The notes: a model not told the origin generated them from the sequence alone. Positions 43,892-53,432 are shown, counted from the first letter of the stretch. The stretch: 64,000 bases of DNA from Algivirga pacifica (GCF_039543525.1 NZ_BAABJX010000009.1:29527-93526), one strand, 5' to 3'. Numbers and translations: made by a program.

Positions 43892-43934
43892 CGAGCCTAT
43901 CGAAATGCTTATTTCGGTAGGCTCGCGCTTTTTA
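43892..43934 (+). terminator. Terminator of etfBA
   Basis: Arms CGAGCCTATCGAAAT / ATTTCGGTAGGCTCG with GCTT loop and a T tail. Confidence 0.85.
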
Positions 43935-44120
43935 TATGCATATCATGTAATCTTTAAGGAGTTTCTGTAATGTTTTTAGACATTTGAGTCGCTACCCTTT
44001 GTTATATATTTAGGAAGTTATAGTAAGATACTTATGCGGTGACTTCATTAATGTTTATTGCCGAAAAACTTTCGTACATTATTGAAAATAGTACCAGCTC
44101 ACTATAACATTGCTATAGCC

Positions 44121-45095
44121 ATGTCTGAAATTCATAAGAAATTAGAAAAATATATCGAAAAGATTTGTGAGATAAAACATAGCCAACAGGAGCAAATATC
44201 CAATAGTGATCTAAAGCAGATAGCCTATGAGATGGGAATTTCCCCTGAGGACTGGCAAAATATCCAGCATACTTTTAATGCGCACTTCACGAGAGGGGTG
44301 GGTTACTACAAATATAAAAACTGGGACGATTCTATTGATGAGTTGGAACAGGCACATTCACTAAATCCTTTTCACGAACAAGTATTGTTTACATTAGCAT
44401 CTTCTTATGCTTGCCGTTATCATGAATACGAGCGAAATAGCGATAAGGAAATGTCTAAAAAATACGCAAAGGAGTGTCTGGATTTACATCCCTCGAATGA
44501 GCAAGCTCTTCAGTTGATTAGTGCGATGCGAAAGGATGATATCCAACGCAAAATTACAGAAAGAGAATCGTTGAGGACCTTGTTGGTAGCAGCATCCCTT
44601 GGTGCGATTGTCTTTATGGGGCTAGCTTACTTGACCTATTCTACCAGAGAGACAGGTAGGCAGAGAGTGGATGAAACAGTAACGAATGTTTATAATATTC
44701 CAGAAACCGTGATTCCGAGGGGAGCTGCCGTAGATAACATCCCTGTAGTGACCACTACTTCTATGGAGCAGGTGTTAGAGAAGCACGGCTTGAAGTTATG
44801 GTTTGAACCATTGGATAGAAGAGAAGGGGTTATTCGAGGACAGCTTTCTTCAACAGAGTTAAATGATCAGCTTGTTGAAGAATTGGTATTCAAGTTGAAG
44901 ATAGGAGATGAAGAATATGAGTTTTTTGAAGTAGGGGAATACTCGCCCATGAGAGGAGGAGATAACAAGGAGATCTTTTGGAATATTGATGAGGATGCAA
45001 TGCAAGGAGTAACAGAAGTAGAAGTATCTCTTAAGTCTATTTCGATTAAAAAAGACGTAAAAAGCTTTTTAAATAATAATTTTCTACATCCTTGA
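44121..45095 (+). CDS. Membrane protein with TPR-like N-terminal region
   Basis: 324 aa from ATG 44121. Residues about 1-145 (MSEIHKKLEKYIEKIC.. GVGYYKYKNWDDSIDELEQAHSLNPF.. HEQVLFTLASSYACRY) are helical and TPR-like, cytoplasmic side. One membrane segment at about 155-180 (LLVAASLGAIVFMGLAYLTY). The C-terminal region beyond about 225 is probably periplasmic and beta-rich (LKLWFEPLDRREGVIRGQL). Function unknown. An in-frame TTG at 44058 is a weaker start. A terminator follows at 45121. Confidence 0.65.
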   Translation: MSEIHKKLEKYIEKICEIKHSQQEQISNSDLKQIAYEMGISPEDWQNIQHTFNAHFTRGVGYYKYKNWDDSIDELEQAHSLNPFHEQVLFTLASSYACRYHEYERNSDKEMSKKYAKECLDLHPSNEQALQLISAMRKDDIQRKITERESLRTLLVAASLGAIVFMGLAYLTYSTRETGRQRVDETVTNVYNIPETVIPRGAAVDNIPVVTTTSMEQVLEKHGLKLWFEPLDRREGVIRGQLSSTELNDQLVEELVFKLKIGDEEYEFFEVGEYSPMRGGDNKEIFWNIDEDAMQGVTEVEVSLKSISIKKDVKSFLNNNFLHP

Positions 45096-45120
45096 TAGAA
45101 GGAAATAAATGAAAAATCAC

Positions 45121-45151
45121 AAAACACCTTTCGTAAGAAGGTGTTTTTTTT
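45121..45151 (+). terminator. Terminator after the TPR-like membrane protein
   Basis: AACACCTT / AAGGTGTT stem with T8 tail. Confidence 0.8.
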
Positions 45152-45515
45152 ATTTCTATATCATTAATAGGTGATTTTTCCTTCATTTTGGAGCGAATCA
45201 GCAAGCAATTAACAATACGTATGTCTGTAAATATTACTTAAGAAGATTCCAGCGGTAGAATAGGTACTTATTCTACTAAGATATTTATTATTTTTGGGTA
45301 AAGGGTTTTTTAAGGAATAACTCCTTTACTTATAGAAACCTTCTTACTTCAAAAGTATTTTATTTCAATCAGACAGCCCGTAAACAATGGTTGGTGAATA
45401 ACCTCCATCTAGGAAGCTATAGTAGTTTGTATCTTATTGATACTATAGTGGATGAAAAACTTTAGCAATTAAACCATTAGTTATTTACTCAAAAACTTTA
45501 CAAACTATTACCGCT
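45152..45515. other. AT-rich intergenic region, no gene seen
   Basis: About 360 bp without protein-like frames; a TATTTTTG element (about 45289-45296) could be a -7 promoter box for the HPt gene but lacks a matching -33 box. Confidence 0.4.
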
Positions 45516-45875
45516 ATGAAAAATATCATTAAAGAGAAGCAAATTGATGTGAAACTCTTTTCAAAGGATGTTCCTAACATGAATAAGCAGGAGACAGCAC
45601 ACTTCGTCAAATTGCTGATAAAGGGACTCAAAGAAATAGAGAGTACATTCCAGCTTGCAATGAAAGACAACAATTCTCAATTGTTACGCTCATTAAAGCA
45701 TAAGATGAAGACAATGTTTCATTTGCTGAATGAGCAAATGTTATTGGATGTTTTGGATGAGGCAATAGAGTTGATGGAAAGAAATCCTAATAATATTCGT
45801 ACGCAATTGATAGACCTGCAGGAGGAAATAGAGTCTCGTTGTCGTATTCTTATTGCAGGGTTAGAAGATTATTAA
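45516..45875 (+). CDS. HPt-like domain protein
   Basis: 119 aa, all-helical. Residues 52-70 (QLLRSLKHKMKTMFHLLNEQML) fit the histidine-phosphotransfer signature, with the phospho-acceptor His in HKMK. The rest forms helices that would complete a four-helix bundle. It would pass phosphate in a multistep phosphorelay. No receiver or hybrid kinase lies nearby, so partner genes are elsewhere or the family call is wrong. Moderate confidence. Confidence 0.5.
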   Translation: MKNIIKEKQIDVKLFSKDVPNMNKQETAHFVKLLIKGLKEIESTFQLAMKDNNSQLLRSLKHKMKTMFHLLNEQMLLDVLDEAIELMERNPNNIRTQLIDLQEEIESRCRILIAGLEDY

Positions 45876-45942
45876 AAAAGTCATCCTCGTCATAAAAAAG
45901 AAGCTGTCTCAAATCAGCTAAAATAAAAATGATTATAACGTA

Positions 45943-46008
45943 AAAGGAGAAAGGGTGAAGGAAAAGTACCTGTCAATAAGGTTCATATTCCTTCACCCTT
46001 TCTCCTTT
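45943..46008. terminator. Long-arm hairpin between convergent genes (family R5)
   Basis: Perfect 21-bp arms at 45943-45963 and 45988-46008 with a 24-nt loop; the arm sequence shares GAGAAAGG(A/G)TGAAGGAA with 40518-40575. Placed between convergent genes in both cases, so likely a bidirectional terminator. Confidence 0.8.
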
Positions 46009-46068
46009 ATTCATTTGAAAGGACCTTACCTATTAATTATGAGGCAAACTCTAGTTAATGAGATATGA

Positions 46069-46701
46069 TTATTTCCCCCAAACGTCAGGGGCTTCTCTCC
46101 AACTTTTTAGTGATGCTACAGCAGAGTCTTGAATGTAATCTTGCTCCAATGCTAGTTCCAACAGATAATTGTAATCTGACAGAGTAGTCAAGGTAACGTC
46201 TGCGGCTGTAAAGTTCTTTTCAGCAACCGGGAAATCATAGGTAAAGATAGCCATCATACCAAGGACCTCATAACCTGCTTCTTTTAATGCAGTAACTGCT
46301 TTAAGTGAACTGCCTCCTGTAGAAACCAAGTCCTCAATAACGACCACTTTACTTCCTTTTGGAGCTTCACCTTCAATCATATTGGTCATACCATGTCCTT
46401 TAGGCTTAGAACGAACATAAAGAAGAGGTAGGTTTAGGCTGTCAGCAACCAAGGCACCTTGAGGGATACCTGCAGTAGCTACTCCAGCAATCGCGTCAGC
46501 TTCTGGGTATAGCTCTTGTATTCTCATTGCTAACGCATTTTTGATATACGTACGTACCGATGGATGTGAAAGGGATAAACGGTTGTCACAATAAATCGGG
46601 GATTTCCATCCAGATGCCCATGTAAAAGGATCATTGGGCTGAATTTTAATGGCTTTGATCTCCAGTAAAAGAGATGCTACTTTTTTTGCTACTTTTTCCA
46701 T
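46069..46701 (-). CDS. pyrE: Orotate phosphoribosyltransferase
   Basis: Makes OMP from orotate and PRPP in pyrimidine synthesis. 210 aa from ATG 46701 (MEKVAKKVASLLLEIKAI). PRPP site VVVIEDLVSTGGSSLKA, and WASGWKSPIYCDNR, VRSKPKGHGMTNMIEGE of PyrE. The frame is open to 46854, but that would overlap the divergent recQ start and lacks homology. A TAGCTTTG box ends 5 bp from the ATG. Confidence 0.94.
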   Translation of the reverse strand: MEKVAKKVASLLLEIKAIKIQPNDPFTWASGWKSPIYCDNRLSLSHPSVRTYIKNALAMRIQELYPEADAIAGVATAGIPQGALVADSLNLPLLYVRSKPKGHGMTNMIEGEAPKGSKVVVIEDLVSTGGSSLKAVTALKEAGYEVLGMMAIFTYDFPVAEKNFTAADVTLTTLSDYNYLLELALEQDYIQDSAVASLKSWREAPDVWGK

Positions 46702-46784
46702 GGGCGCAAAGCTAAATGAAAAGGAAAATAAATAAAAAGACTTCTTTCCAAAATAAATATCTTGAGGCTCTATTTTATTAAAAC

Positions 46785-48710
46785 ATGACAAATTTCGTGA
46801 ATAGCCATCAACTTTTACATCGTTTTTGGGGGTATGAAGACTTTCGACAACCACAAGAAGAAATTATAAAGTCAGCCGTATCGGCTACCGATACCTTGGC
46901 TTTACTACCTACTGGAGGAGGAAAGTCGATTTGCTTTCAGGTAGCGGCCTTGATGCGTAGAGGGGTATGCCTGGTGGTGACTCCTTTAATTGCTTTGATG
47001 AAAGATCAAGTTTATCAGTTGCAAAAACGAGGTATTCCTGCTGCTGCTTTACATTCTCAGTTAACCCCTCAGGAGCAAGAGCAACTTTTTATTAAGGCAC
47101 AGAAAGGCCATGTGAAGTTCTTATACTTATCCCCGGAGCGACTACTTATGTCGTCTTTTTTAGAGGCCGCCGCTAAAATGGAAATTGGGTTATTAGCGAT
47201 AGATGAAGCACACTGTATTTCACAGTGGGGATATGATTTTAGGCCTTCCTATTTATCAATTACTAAGTTTAGAGAGCATTTTCCAGAAGTGCCTTGCATT
47301 GCACTGACAGCAACAGCGACCAAATCGGTAAAAGAAGATATTATTCTACGCCTCAATTTTCAGGAGGGTTATAAAGTATTTTCTAAATCTTTTTTGAGAG
47401 AAAACTTATCGTATGCCATTCGAAAAGTCGAAGATAAGGATGAAAGACTTATGCGAGTATTGGAGGGGGTAGAAGGAAGTGCTATTGTATATGTTCGCAG
47501 TAGGATAGGTGCTGAGCAGGTGGCATATACATTGGCGGCATATGGAGTGAAAGCGGACTTTTATCATGCTGGATTACCAGCTGATGTGCGCTCTTTAAGG
47601 CAAGACCAATGGATTAAGGGGGATTTGAGAGTGATGGTAGCGACCAATGCTTTTGGTATGGGGATCGATAAGCCAGATGTACGCTTAGTAGTGCATTATG
47701 ATATTCCGACTACTTTGGAAGCCTATTACCAAGAAGCAGGAAGGGCCGGAAGGGATGGTAAAGAGGCTTATGCTGTGCTGTTAATGCAATCAGAGGAGGT
47801 GGAGAAACTGCAGGAGCGTTGGGTGTATTCTCATCCCTCTATACAGGTCCTTAAGAAGTTATATGCTGAATTAGTTTCTTTTTTTAAGTTAGCGACAGGG
47901 AAAGAAGAAATCTTGACACTTCCATTTTTGATGGAGGAATTTATTGAGAATAGCACTTACAATTCTCTGGAAGTTTTTTACGGATTGAGAAGGCTGGAGG
48001 AACAAGGGGTATTGGCGCTGGAAGAACCTTTAGGCGAGTTGTCAAAGATATGGGTAAAAGCTTCTGTTAAGGAACGATATCAGTATCGTGTATCCAATAT
48101 ACGCTTTGATCGACTACTGTTGTTATTAGAACGATATTGTGGTCCGGCGATCTATAGTGGATTACAAGATTTTTCAGAGTCTCTTATTGCGACGCACATG
48201 AATTGTTCTGTCAAAGACTTAGAAGGATTGTTAAATGAAATGCAGGAAGAGCAACTTTTAATTTATCGACCTAAAGAAACCAAAAGTAAGCTTCGGTTTT
48301 TTGGGGGCGTGTATACAGGTCATCAATTACCCTTAAAGGAAGAAATATGGGAGAATAGAAGGGAAGCAGCTTTGGAGCAATGGGAGGCAATGAAAAATTA
48401 TTTGATGGACGGTAGTCAATGTCGCACTAATATATTGCAGGAATACTTTGATGAAAAGCCCGACAGAACCTGTGGTATCTGTGATAATTGTAGAAAAAGA
48501 AAAATTAAGGAAAACCGAAAGGAAAATGAACAACAATGGAGGTTCAAAATCTTGGGAGTCCTTGAAAATGGAACAGTAAGTATAGAGGTAGTGGAGCGTT
48601 TATTAGGAGAGAATAATAAAGAAGAATGGCTTCCCGTTCTTCGAAAAATGTTGGATGAAAACGTTCTTAAGCGCCTTCCTAATGGAGATATAACTCAATA
48701 TAAAATATGA
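46785..48710 (+). CDS. recQ: RecQ-type ATP-dependent DNA helicase
   Basis: 3'-5' DNA helicase of recombination and repair. 641 aa: motif 0 WGYEDFRQPQEEII, Walker A LLPTGGGKS, DEAHCISQWGYDFRPSY, SAT-type ALTATATKSV, VYVRSR, FGMGIDKPDVRLVVHYD, QEAGRAGRDGK, and the zinc-binding RQC cysteines (MDGSQCRTNILQEYF..CGICDNC). The C-terminal part has a divergent winged-helix; no clear HRDC domain. Alternatively a RecQ-like enzyme of a multi-RecQ genome. It diverges from pyrE. Confidence 0.92.
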   Translation: MTNFVNSHQLLHRFWGYEDFRQPQEEIIKSAVSATDTLALLPTGGGKSICFQVAALMRRGVCLVVTPLIALMKDQVYQLQKRGIPAAALHSQLTPQEQEQLFIKAQKGHVKFLYLSPERLLMSSFLEAAAKMEIGLLAIDEAHCISQWGYDFRPSYLSITKFREHFPEVPCIALTATATKSVKEDIILRLNFQEGYKVFSKSFLRENLSYAIRKVEDKDERLMRVLEGVEGSAIVYVRSRIGAEQVAYTLAAYGVKADFYHAGLPADVRSLRQDQWIKGDLRVMVATNAFGMGIDKPDVRLVVHYDIPTTLEAYYQEAGRAGRDGKEAYAVLLMQSEEVEKLQERWVYSHPSIQVLKKLYAELVSFFKLATGKEEILTLPFLMEEFIENSTYNSLEVFYGLRRLEEQGVLALEEPLGELSKIWVKASVKERYQYRVSNIRFDRLLLLLERYCGPAIYSGLQDFSESLIATHMNCSVKDLEGLLNEMQEEQLLIYRPKETKSKLRFFGGVYTGHQLPLKEEIWENRREAALEQWEAMKNYLMDGSQCRTNILQEYFDEKPDRTCGICDNCRKRKIKENRKENEQQWRFKILGVLENGTVSIEVVERLLGENNKEEWLPVLRKMLDENVLKRLPNGDITQYKI

Positions 48711-49040
48711 TTTTTGTCATCTTGTGCTGTTTGCAACGGATTGCGAAAAAACGAATCCACTTTCACTAATGTTAGTACTTTTAAAGGTTTATAAATCCTC
48801 TTATTTTAGTCCTGCTTAAGGAAATTAAACAGACTTATTTTTCTGAAAAGAGCGATGCATAAGTATGAATATCACTTGCTGTACATCATCCACAAAAAGC
48901 TTTTTTCGTGAAGATAAGTAATCTCACCTAAAACCTTACTTGAGACAGGATATGAAAGTATTCTATAGAGGGTTGCTGAGTAATGAGATAAGTTTAGATA
49001 GAGAAAAATATTTAATTATAAACGTAATTGTACTAACCAC
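48711..49040. other. Intergenic region upstream of malQ
   Basis: About 330 bp, AT-rich, no protein-like frame, no clear promoter or repeat element recognised. Confidence 0.4.
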
Positions 49041-51794
49041 ATGAAAGTACGCTTTAAAGTTAATTACTTTACGCAATGGGGGCAACGATTATATATCGTT
49101 GGTTCTGTAGCGAAAATGGGAAAATCAGATGTGAATAAGGCGATTCCTATGGAGGCATTGCCAAATGGTAATTGGGAAGCGGAAGTCGACTTGAAAGGAA
49201 GTAGAGTCAAACAACTTGAGTATCGCTATGTGCTGAAAGATGAGTATAGTGGCAATGTGGTCGCTGAGGAGCACGGAGAAGATCGTACCCTGGATATCAA
49301 TAAAGAGTTTGATCTGATCAAGGTGGAAGATAGCTGGAGAAGTACTGGAGAGTTGTCCAATGTGTTTACTTCATCGGCATTCTCAAGAGCTATTTTTGGT
49401 GGAAAGCGTACATCGACAAAACAAAAGAAGATTTCTCTATCCAAGACACAAAAGGAGATGGTCTATCGCTTTGAGGTGATGGTTCCCCGTATTGTAGAAG
49501 GGTATGAGGTGAGAGTGGTTGGTAATATTCCAGCATTGGGCAATTGGGATTTGGCCAAAGGAGTGAAAATGTCTTGCGAGGAAGGTTCTTTGACTTGGTA
49601 TGCATCCCTTAAGTTGAAAGTGCAACATGCTCACCTGAAGTATAAGTTTGTGATCGTAAACTCTAAAACAGGTGAGGTAGCTAATTATGAGCAAGGAGAG
49701 GATCGTTACCTTTATGTAGAAGCTGCAGGAGAGGATCATGTGATGCAAGTTGTCTCTGGAGGTTATTTCCGTTATGAAGCGGCTCCTTGGAAAGGCGTAG
49801 GAGTAGCGCTACCGGTATTCTCCTTGAGAACCCATCAAGGTCTTGGAGTTGGAGAGTTTTTAGATATTAAACTGTTGGTAGATTGGGCTAAGCATACAGG
49901 AATGCGTTTGGTACAAATCTTACCAGTAAATGATACAATTGCTACGCATACTTGGGTGGACTCTTACCCATATGCAGCGATTTCAGTATATGCTTTGCAT
50001 CCAATCTATATTAACTTGGAGCAAACAGGAAAGCTGAAGTCCAAGAAGCGCATGACAGAGTTATCGAAGAAGAAGAAAGAGCTAAATGCTCTGGAATCGG
50101 TAGACTACGATGCGGTAATGGATTTCAAAATGGCCTATCTACAGGAGCTTTGGGAAGAGAAGAAAGCATCTTTCTACAAGGATGCTAAGGCCAAGGAATT
50201 CCTCAAAGAGCATGAAGGTTGGTTGAAGCCATATGCAGTATTCTCTTATCAGAGAGAGCTTTATGGTACACCAGACTTTACACAGTGGAAGTCCATGAAA
50301 AAATATACAAAAACGGGAGTTGATAAATTGTTTTCTGATAAAGAGACAAAGGATAAGATAAACTTCTATGTTTTTGTACAGTATCACCTACACTTACAGC
50401 TATTGGAAGCGGCAGAATATGCCAGAGCCAATCAGGTAGTATTGAAAGGAGATATTCCAATTGGTATTTATAGACATAGTGCTGATGCGTGGTCTGAGCC
50501 TCGTTTATACAATATGGACGGTCAGGCAGGAGCCCCACCAGATGATTTTGCCGTAAACGGTCAGAACTGGGGATTCCCTACCTATAACTGGGAAGAGATG
50601 CGTAAAGATGGCTACCAGTGGTGGGTAAGCCGTATGACGCATTTGTCACAGTACTTTGATGCCTTCCGTATTGACCATATCCTTGGATTCTTCCGTATAT
50701 GGGAAATTCCATTGGATTCTGTACAAGGTCTTCTTGGACAGTTCCGTCCAGCGATTCCATTGCATGTTGACGAATTTAGGAATAGAGGAATGCACTTCGA
50801 TCGTGATCGTTTGTGTAAGCCATATATCCGTGAGCACTTCCTGGGAGAACTATTCGGGGAGAATACGGCAGAAGTGAAGGATACTTTCTTGAACGAATAT
50901 GCACCAGGATGCTTCGAGTTCAAGGATAAATTTGACAGCCAACGCAAGATTCAGGATTACTTCGCTAAGAAGCAACCAAAATCTGAAGATGAGCAGGCGA
51001 AAAACGATGCCATTCGTGATGCACTTTATCACTTGCACAACGAGGTGATCTTGATCCCGGCATTGGGGTATGAAGATGGCATGCATTATGTACCTAGAGT
51101 TACGGCAGATAAGTCTAGAACTTTCCGTGAGTTAGGAGAGTTTGACAGACATATTATCTGGGAATTGTACATCGACTATTTCTTCCACAGACAAGAAGGA
51201 TTGTGGGCAGAGCAAGCGATGGAGAAATTGCCAGCCATCACCAACGCAACGGATATGTTGATCTGTGGTGAGGACTTGGGTATGGTGCCAGCTTGTGTAC
51301 CAGGCGTGATGGATGCTTTGAATATCTTATCGTTGGAGATTCAGCGTATGCCAAAAGACATCGAAAAAGAATTTGCACATCCAAATGATTACCCTTATAT
51401 GTCAGTAGGTAGCCCGTCGACTCACGATATGTCTACCGTACGTGGCTGGTGGGAAGAGAATCAAGAGGAAACACAGCGATTCTATAACCATATGATGGGA
51501 CACTGGGGTGGAGCACCATTCTTCTGTGATCCATGGGTTGCTGAGGAGATCTTCAATATGCACCTATATTCTCCAAGTATGTGGGCTATCTTCCCTCTAC
51601 AGGATATTATGGCCATCGATGGAGAGCTTCGTCGTGAAAGTGCAGAGGATGAGCGTATCAATATTCCTGCGATCAAGCACCATTACTGGAAATACCGCTT
51701 CCATATTAACCTGGAAGATTTGATGAAAGAAAATGGATTCAACGATCGTTTGAGAGATATGATTACGAAAGCGGGTAGAAATACACCTTTCTAG
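49041..51794 (+). CDS. malQ: 4-alpha-glucanotransferase with two N-terminal CBM20-like domains (DPE2-like)
   Basis: Transfers alpha-1,4-glucan chains, converting maltose and maltodextrin. 917 aa, longer than the E. coli enzyme. Residues about 1-110 and 130-245 are two starch-binding CBM20-like domains (RFKVNYFTQWGQRLYIVGSVAKMG; VRVVGNIPALGNWDL). The GH77 domain follows from about 255: LGVGEFLDIKLLVDWA, catalytic FDAFRIDHILGF, CGEDLGMVP, and STHDMSTVRGW. The tandem CBM20 plus GH77 layout is that of plant DPE2 and its bacterial relatives. Possibly for glycogen use. Lone gene. Confidence 0.93.
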   Translation: MKVRFKVNYFTQWGQRLYIVGSVAKMGKSDVNKAIPMEALPNGNWEAEVDLKGSRVKQLEYRYVLKDEYSGNVVAEEHGEDRTLDINKEFDLIKVEDSWRSTGELSNVFTSSAFSRAIFGGKRTSTKQKKISLSKTQKEMVYRFEVMVPRIVEGYEVRVVGNIPALGNWDLAKGVKMSCEEGSLTWYASLKLKVQHAHLKYKFVIVNSKTGEVANYEQGEDRYLYVEAAGEDHVMQVVSGGYFRYEAAPWKGVGVALPVFSLRTHQGLGVGEFLDIKLLVDWAKHTGMRLVQILPVNDTIATHTWVDSYPYAAISVYALHPIYINLEQTGKLKSKKRMTELSKKKKELNALESVDYDAVMDFKMAYLQELWEEKKASFYKDAKAKEFLKEHEGWLKPYAVFSYQRELYGTPDFTQWKSMKKYTKTGVDKLFSDKETKDKINFYVFVQYHLHLQLLEAAEYARANQVVLKGDIPIGIYRHSADAWSEPRLYNMDGQAGAPPDDFAVNGQNWGFPTYNWEEMRKDGYQWWVSRMTHLSQYFDAFRIDHILGFFRIWEIPLDSVQGLLGQFRPAIPLHVDEFRNRGMHFDRDRLCKPYIREHFLGELFGENTAEVKDTFLNEYAPGCFEFKDKFDSQRKIQDYFAKKQPKSEDEQAKNDAIRDALYHLHNEVILIPALGYEDGMHYVPRVTADKSRTFRELGEFDRHIIWELYIDYFFHRQEGLWAEQAMEKLPAITNATDMLICGEDLGMVPACVPGVMDALNILSLEIQRMPKDIEKEFAHPNDYPYMSVGSPSTHDMSTVRGWWEENQEETQRFYNHMMGHWGGAPFFCDPWVAEEIFNMHLYSPSMWAIFPLQDIMAIDGELRRESAEDERINIPAIKHHYWKYRFHINLEDLMKENGFNDRLRDMITKAGRNTPF

Positions 51795-51974
51795 TCTTCT
51801 ACAAACCATAAATTCTATCTTATATAATCAAACACGCTGTTCTCAGCGTAATACAACGAAGAGTATGAAAGTGGTCTGGGCATTTTGTCTGGATCACTTT
51901 TTTTTGTATCCGATTATTTCAATGATTATAATATCATTTAAATACTTTTTTAATTAAAAACTACTCATGTTGTT

Positions 51975-52220
51975 ATGATACTCTTATCGGGGTTCCCATC
52001 TACTACTATATTGATAGCAACTGGACTTGTCTTCGTATTGATGATGGTCAGTGTTATTTCTATCCTCATAGGCTTTTTTCTGGTATGGCGAGCCAAGAGC
52101 ATGAATCTGAGTGATAAGTTGATATTTACGATTATCATACTCCTATTACCGATTATAGGAACAGTGGTATTTATCAATTATAAGAAAAGTGAACAGGAAA
52201 GAAAGTCACCTTTAATATGA
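51975..52220 (+). CDS. Small two-helix membrane protein, PLDc_N-like
   Basis: 81 aa with two membrane helices (ILIATGLVFVLMMVSVISILIGFFLVW; LIFTIIILLLPIIGTVVFINYKK). The second with its conserved PIIG..V motif resembles the phospholipase D-nuclease N-terminal (PLDc_N) anchor domain. No catalytic part. Function unknown. The antisense frame over it is a shadow. Confidence 0.6.
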   Translation: MILLSGFPSTTILIATGLVFVLMMVSVISILIGFFLVWRAKSMNLSDKLIFTIIILLLPIIGTVVFINYKKSEQERKSPLI

Positions 52221-52381
52221 CTATAGGGCAAAACAAAAAGAATTCTACTGACTAAATCATTATCAAAAAGAAACATAATATGTGATGTTATTACAAACTG
52301 TTAAGTGAATGAACAACTTTTCTTATTCAGGGTTTATTATGGTAGGAAATAAAATTATATCTCTACCACAAACCCAAAAAC

Positions 52382-53089
52382 ATGAGACTAAAAGACAAGA
52401 ATTATGTCGTCATAGGTGGAAGCTCAGGTATAGGCGCTGCATTAATAAAATTATTAAAGGCGGACGGAGGAGAGGTTTTTAACTTCTCTCGATCAAATCC
52501 TGATATTGAAGGGATCACACATCATTCCTATGACGTTCAGGAAGATGATTTTTCTTCGTTAACGGATAAGTTGCCAGATGCCATACACGGAGTAGCCTAT
52601 TGCCCTGGAACGATTAATCTGAAACCATTTATTAGACTCTCGACAGAAGATTTTGAACAGGATTTTTCGATTAATGTAATGGGAGCGGTAAAAGTATTAC
52701 AGGCGCTTCATAAGCCATTGAAAGCAGCCAAGGGCAGTAGCGTTGTATTATTTAGTACCGTAGCTGTGCAAACAGGAATGGCTTACCATGCCAGCGTTGC
52801 GGCCTCTAAAGGAGCGATAGAAGGGCTTGCTCGAACCTTGGCCAGTGAATGGGCTTCTTCCCATATTAGAGTCAATGCGATAGCACCTTCTCTGACCGAT
52901 ACGCCTTTGGCAGAAGGACTTTTACAGTCCGAAGAGAAAAAAGAAGCGGCAGGGAAACGACATCCTTTAGGTAGGGTTGGTACTCCTCAGGATATTGCCA
53001 CTGCAGCCTTGTATTTACTGGCAGATTATAGCAGTTGGGTAACTGGGCAGGTCATGGCCATAGATGGAGGTATGGGGAGTTTAAGGTAA
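52382..53089 (+). CDS. SDR-family NAD(P)-dependent oxidoreductase
   Basis: 235 aa with the short-chain dehydrogenase fold: cofactor loop VIGGSSGIGAAL, NMGA-like INVMGAVKVLQ, catalytic Ser/Tyr/Lys region (FSTVAVQTGMAYHASVAASKGAIEGL; the YxxxK of classical SDRs reads HASVAASK), and the C-terminal loop DTPLAEGL. The altered active-site Tyr suggests atypical or lost catalysis. It precedes a photolyase gene, a pairing seen in some Bacteroidota. Its stop is in a heptad array. Confidence 0.82.
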   Translation: MRLKDKNYVVIGGSSGIGAALIKLLKADGGEVFNFSRSNPDIEGITHHSYDVQEDDFSSLTDKLPDAIHGVAYCPGTINLKPFIRLSTEDFEQDFSINVMGAVKVLQALHKPLKAAKGSSVVLFSTVAVQTGMAYHASVAASKGAIEGLARTLASEWASSHIRVNAIAPSLTDTPLAEGLLQSEEKKEAAGKRHPLGRVGTPQDIATAALYLLADYSSWVTGQVMAIDGGMGSLR

Positions 53090-53123
53090 TAGGTAAAAGT
53101 AAAAGGTATAAAGTAAAAGGTAG
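53084..53123 (+). repeat. Heptad repeat (AGGTAAA type) at a stop codon
   Basis: Units AGGTAAT, AGGTAAA, AGTAAA, AGGTATA, AAGTAAA, AGGTAGG (one unit shortened). It includes the SDR stop codon. Confidence 0.75.
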
Positions 53124-53138
53124 GGGAGACCTCATGTG

Positions 53139-53290
53139 GCAATGCCGTCAACTTAACGGAATGGTATACACTGGTCTTTGCGTCCTCGCGAAGACCAAAA
53201 CATTATTTGAGCGTCCACGCTCAAGCTTATAAAACAGGAGCGAGGACGCTAGGACTAGTATTTAGCTTAAGTTGACGGAATTGACCTGCG
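53139..53290. repeat. Hairpin-cascade element R2, copy 2, with terminal inverted repeats
   Basis: 152 bp with ends CAATGCCGTCAACTTAACG and TTAAGTTGACGGAATTG. Contains hairpins GGTCTTTGCG/CGCGAAGACC and GAGCG/CGCTC. The segment 53198-53250 equals the reverse complement of 9433-9485, i.e. an inverted core. Confidence 0.85.
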
Positions 53291-53396
53291 TGGCTGCCAT
53301 CATTTAGGTAGAAGGACAGTGTCAACGTGGTCGCCCGTAATGTTCGACTCATACTAGATGAGATAAAAGATGAAAATAAAAAACGAGTATATACCA

Positions 53397-53424
53397 CTAA
53401 TCACTAACAACTAATCACTAAAAA
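53397..53424 (+). repeat. Heptad repeat (CTAATCA type) before photolyase gene
   Basis: Units CTAATCA, CTAACAA, CTAATCA, CTAAAAA end 8 bp before the ATG at 53433. Confidence 0.65.
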
Positions 53425-53432
53425 TTCCTCCT

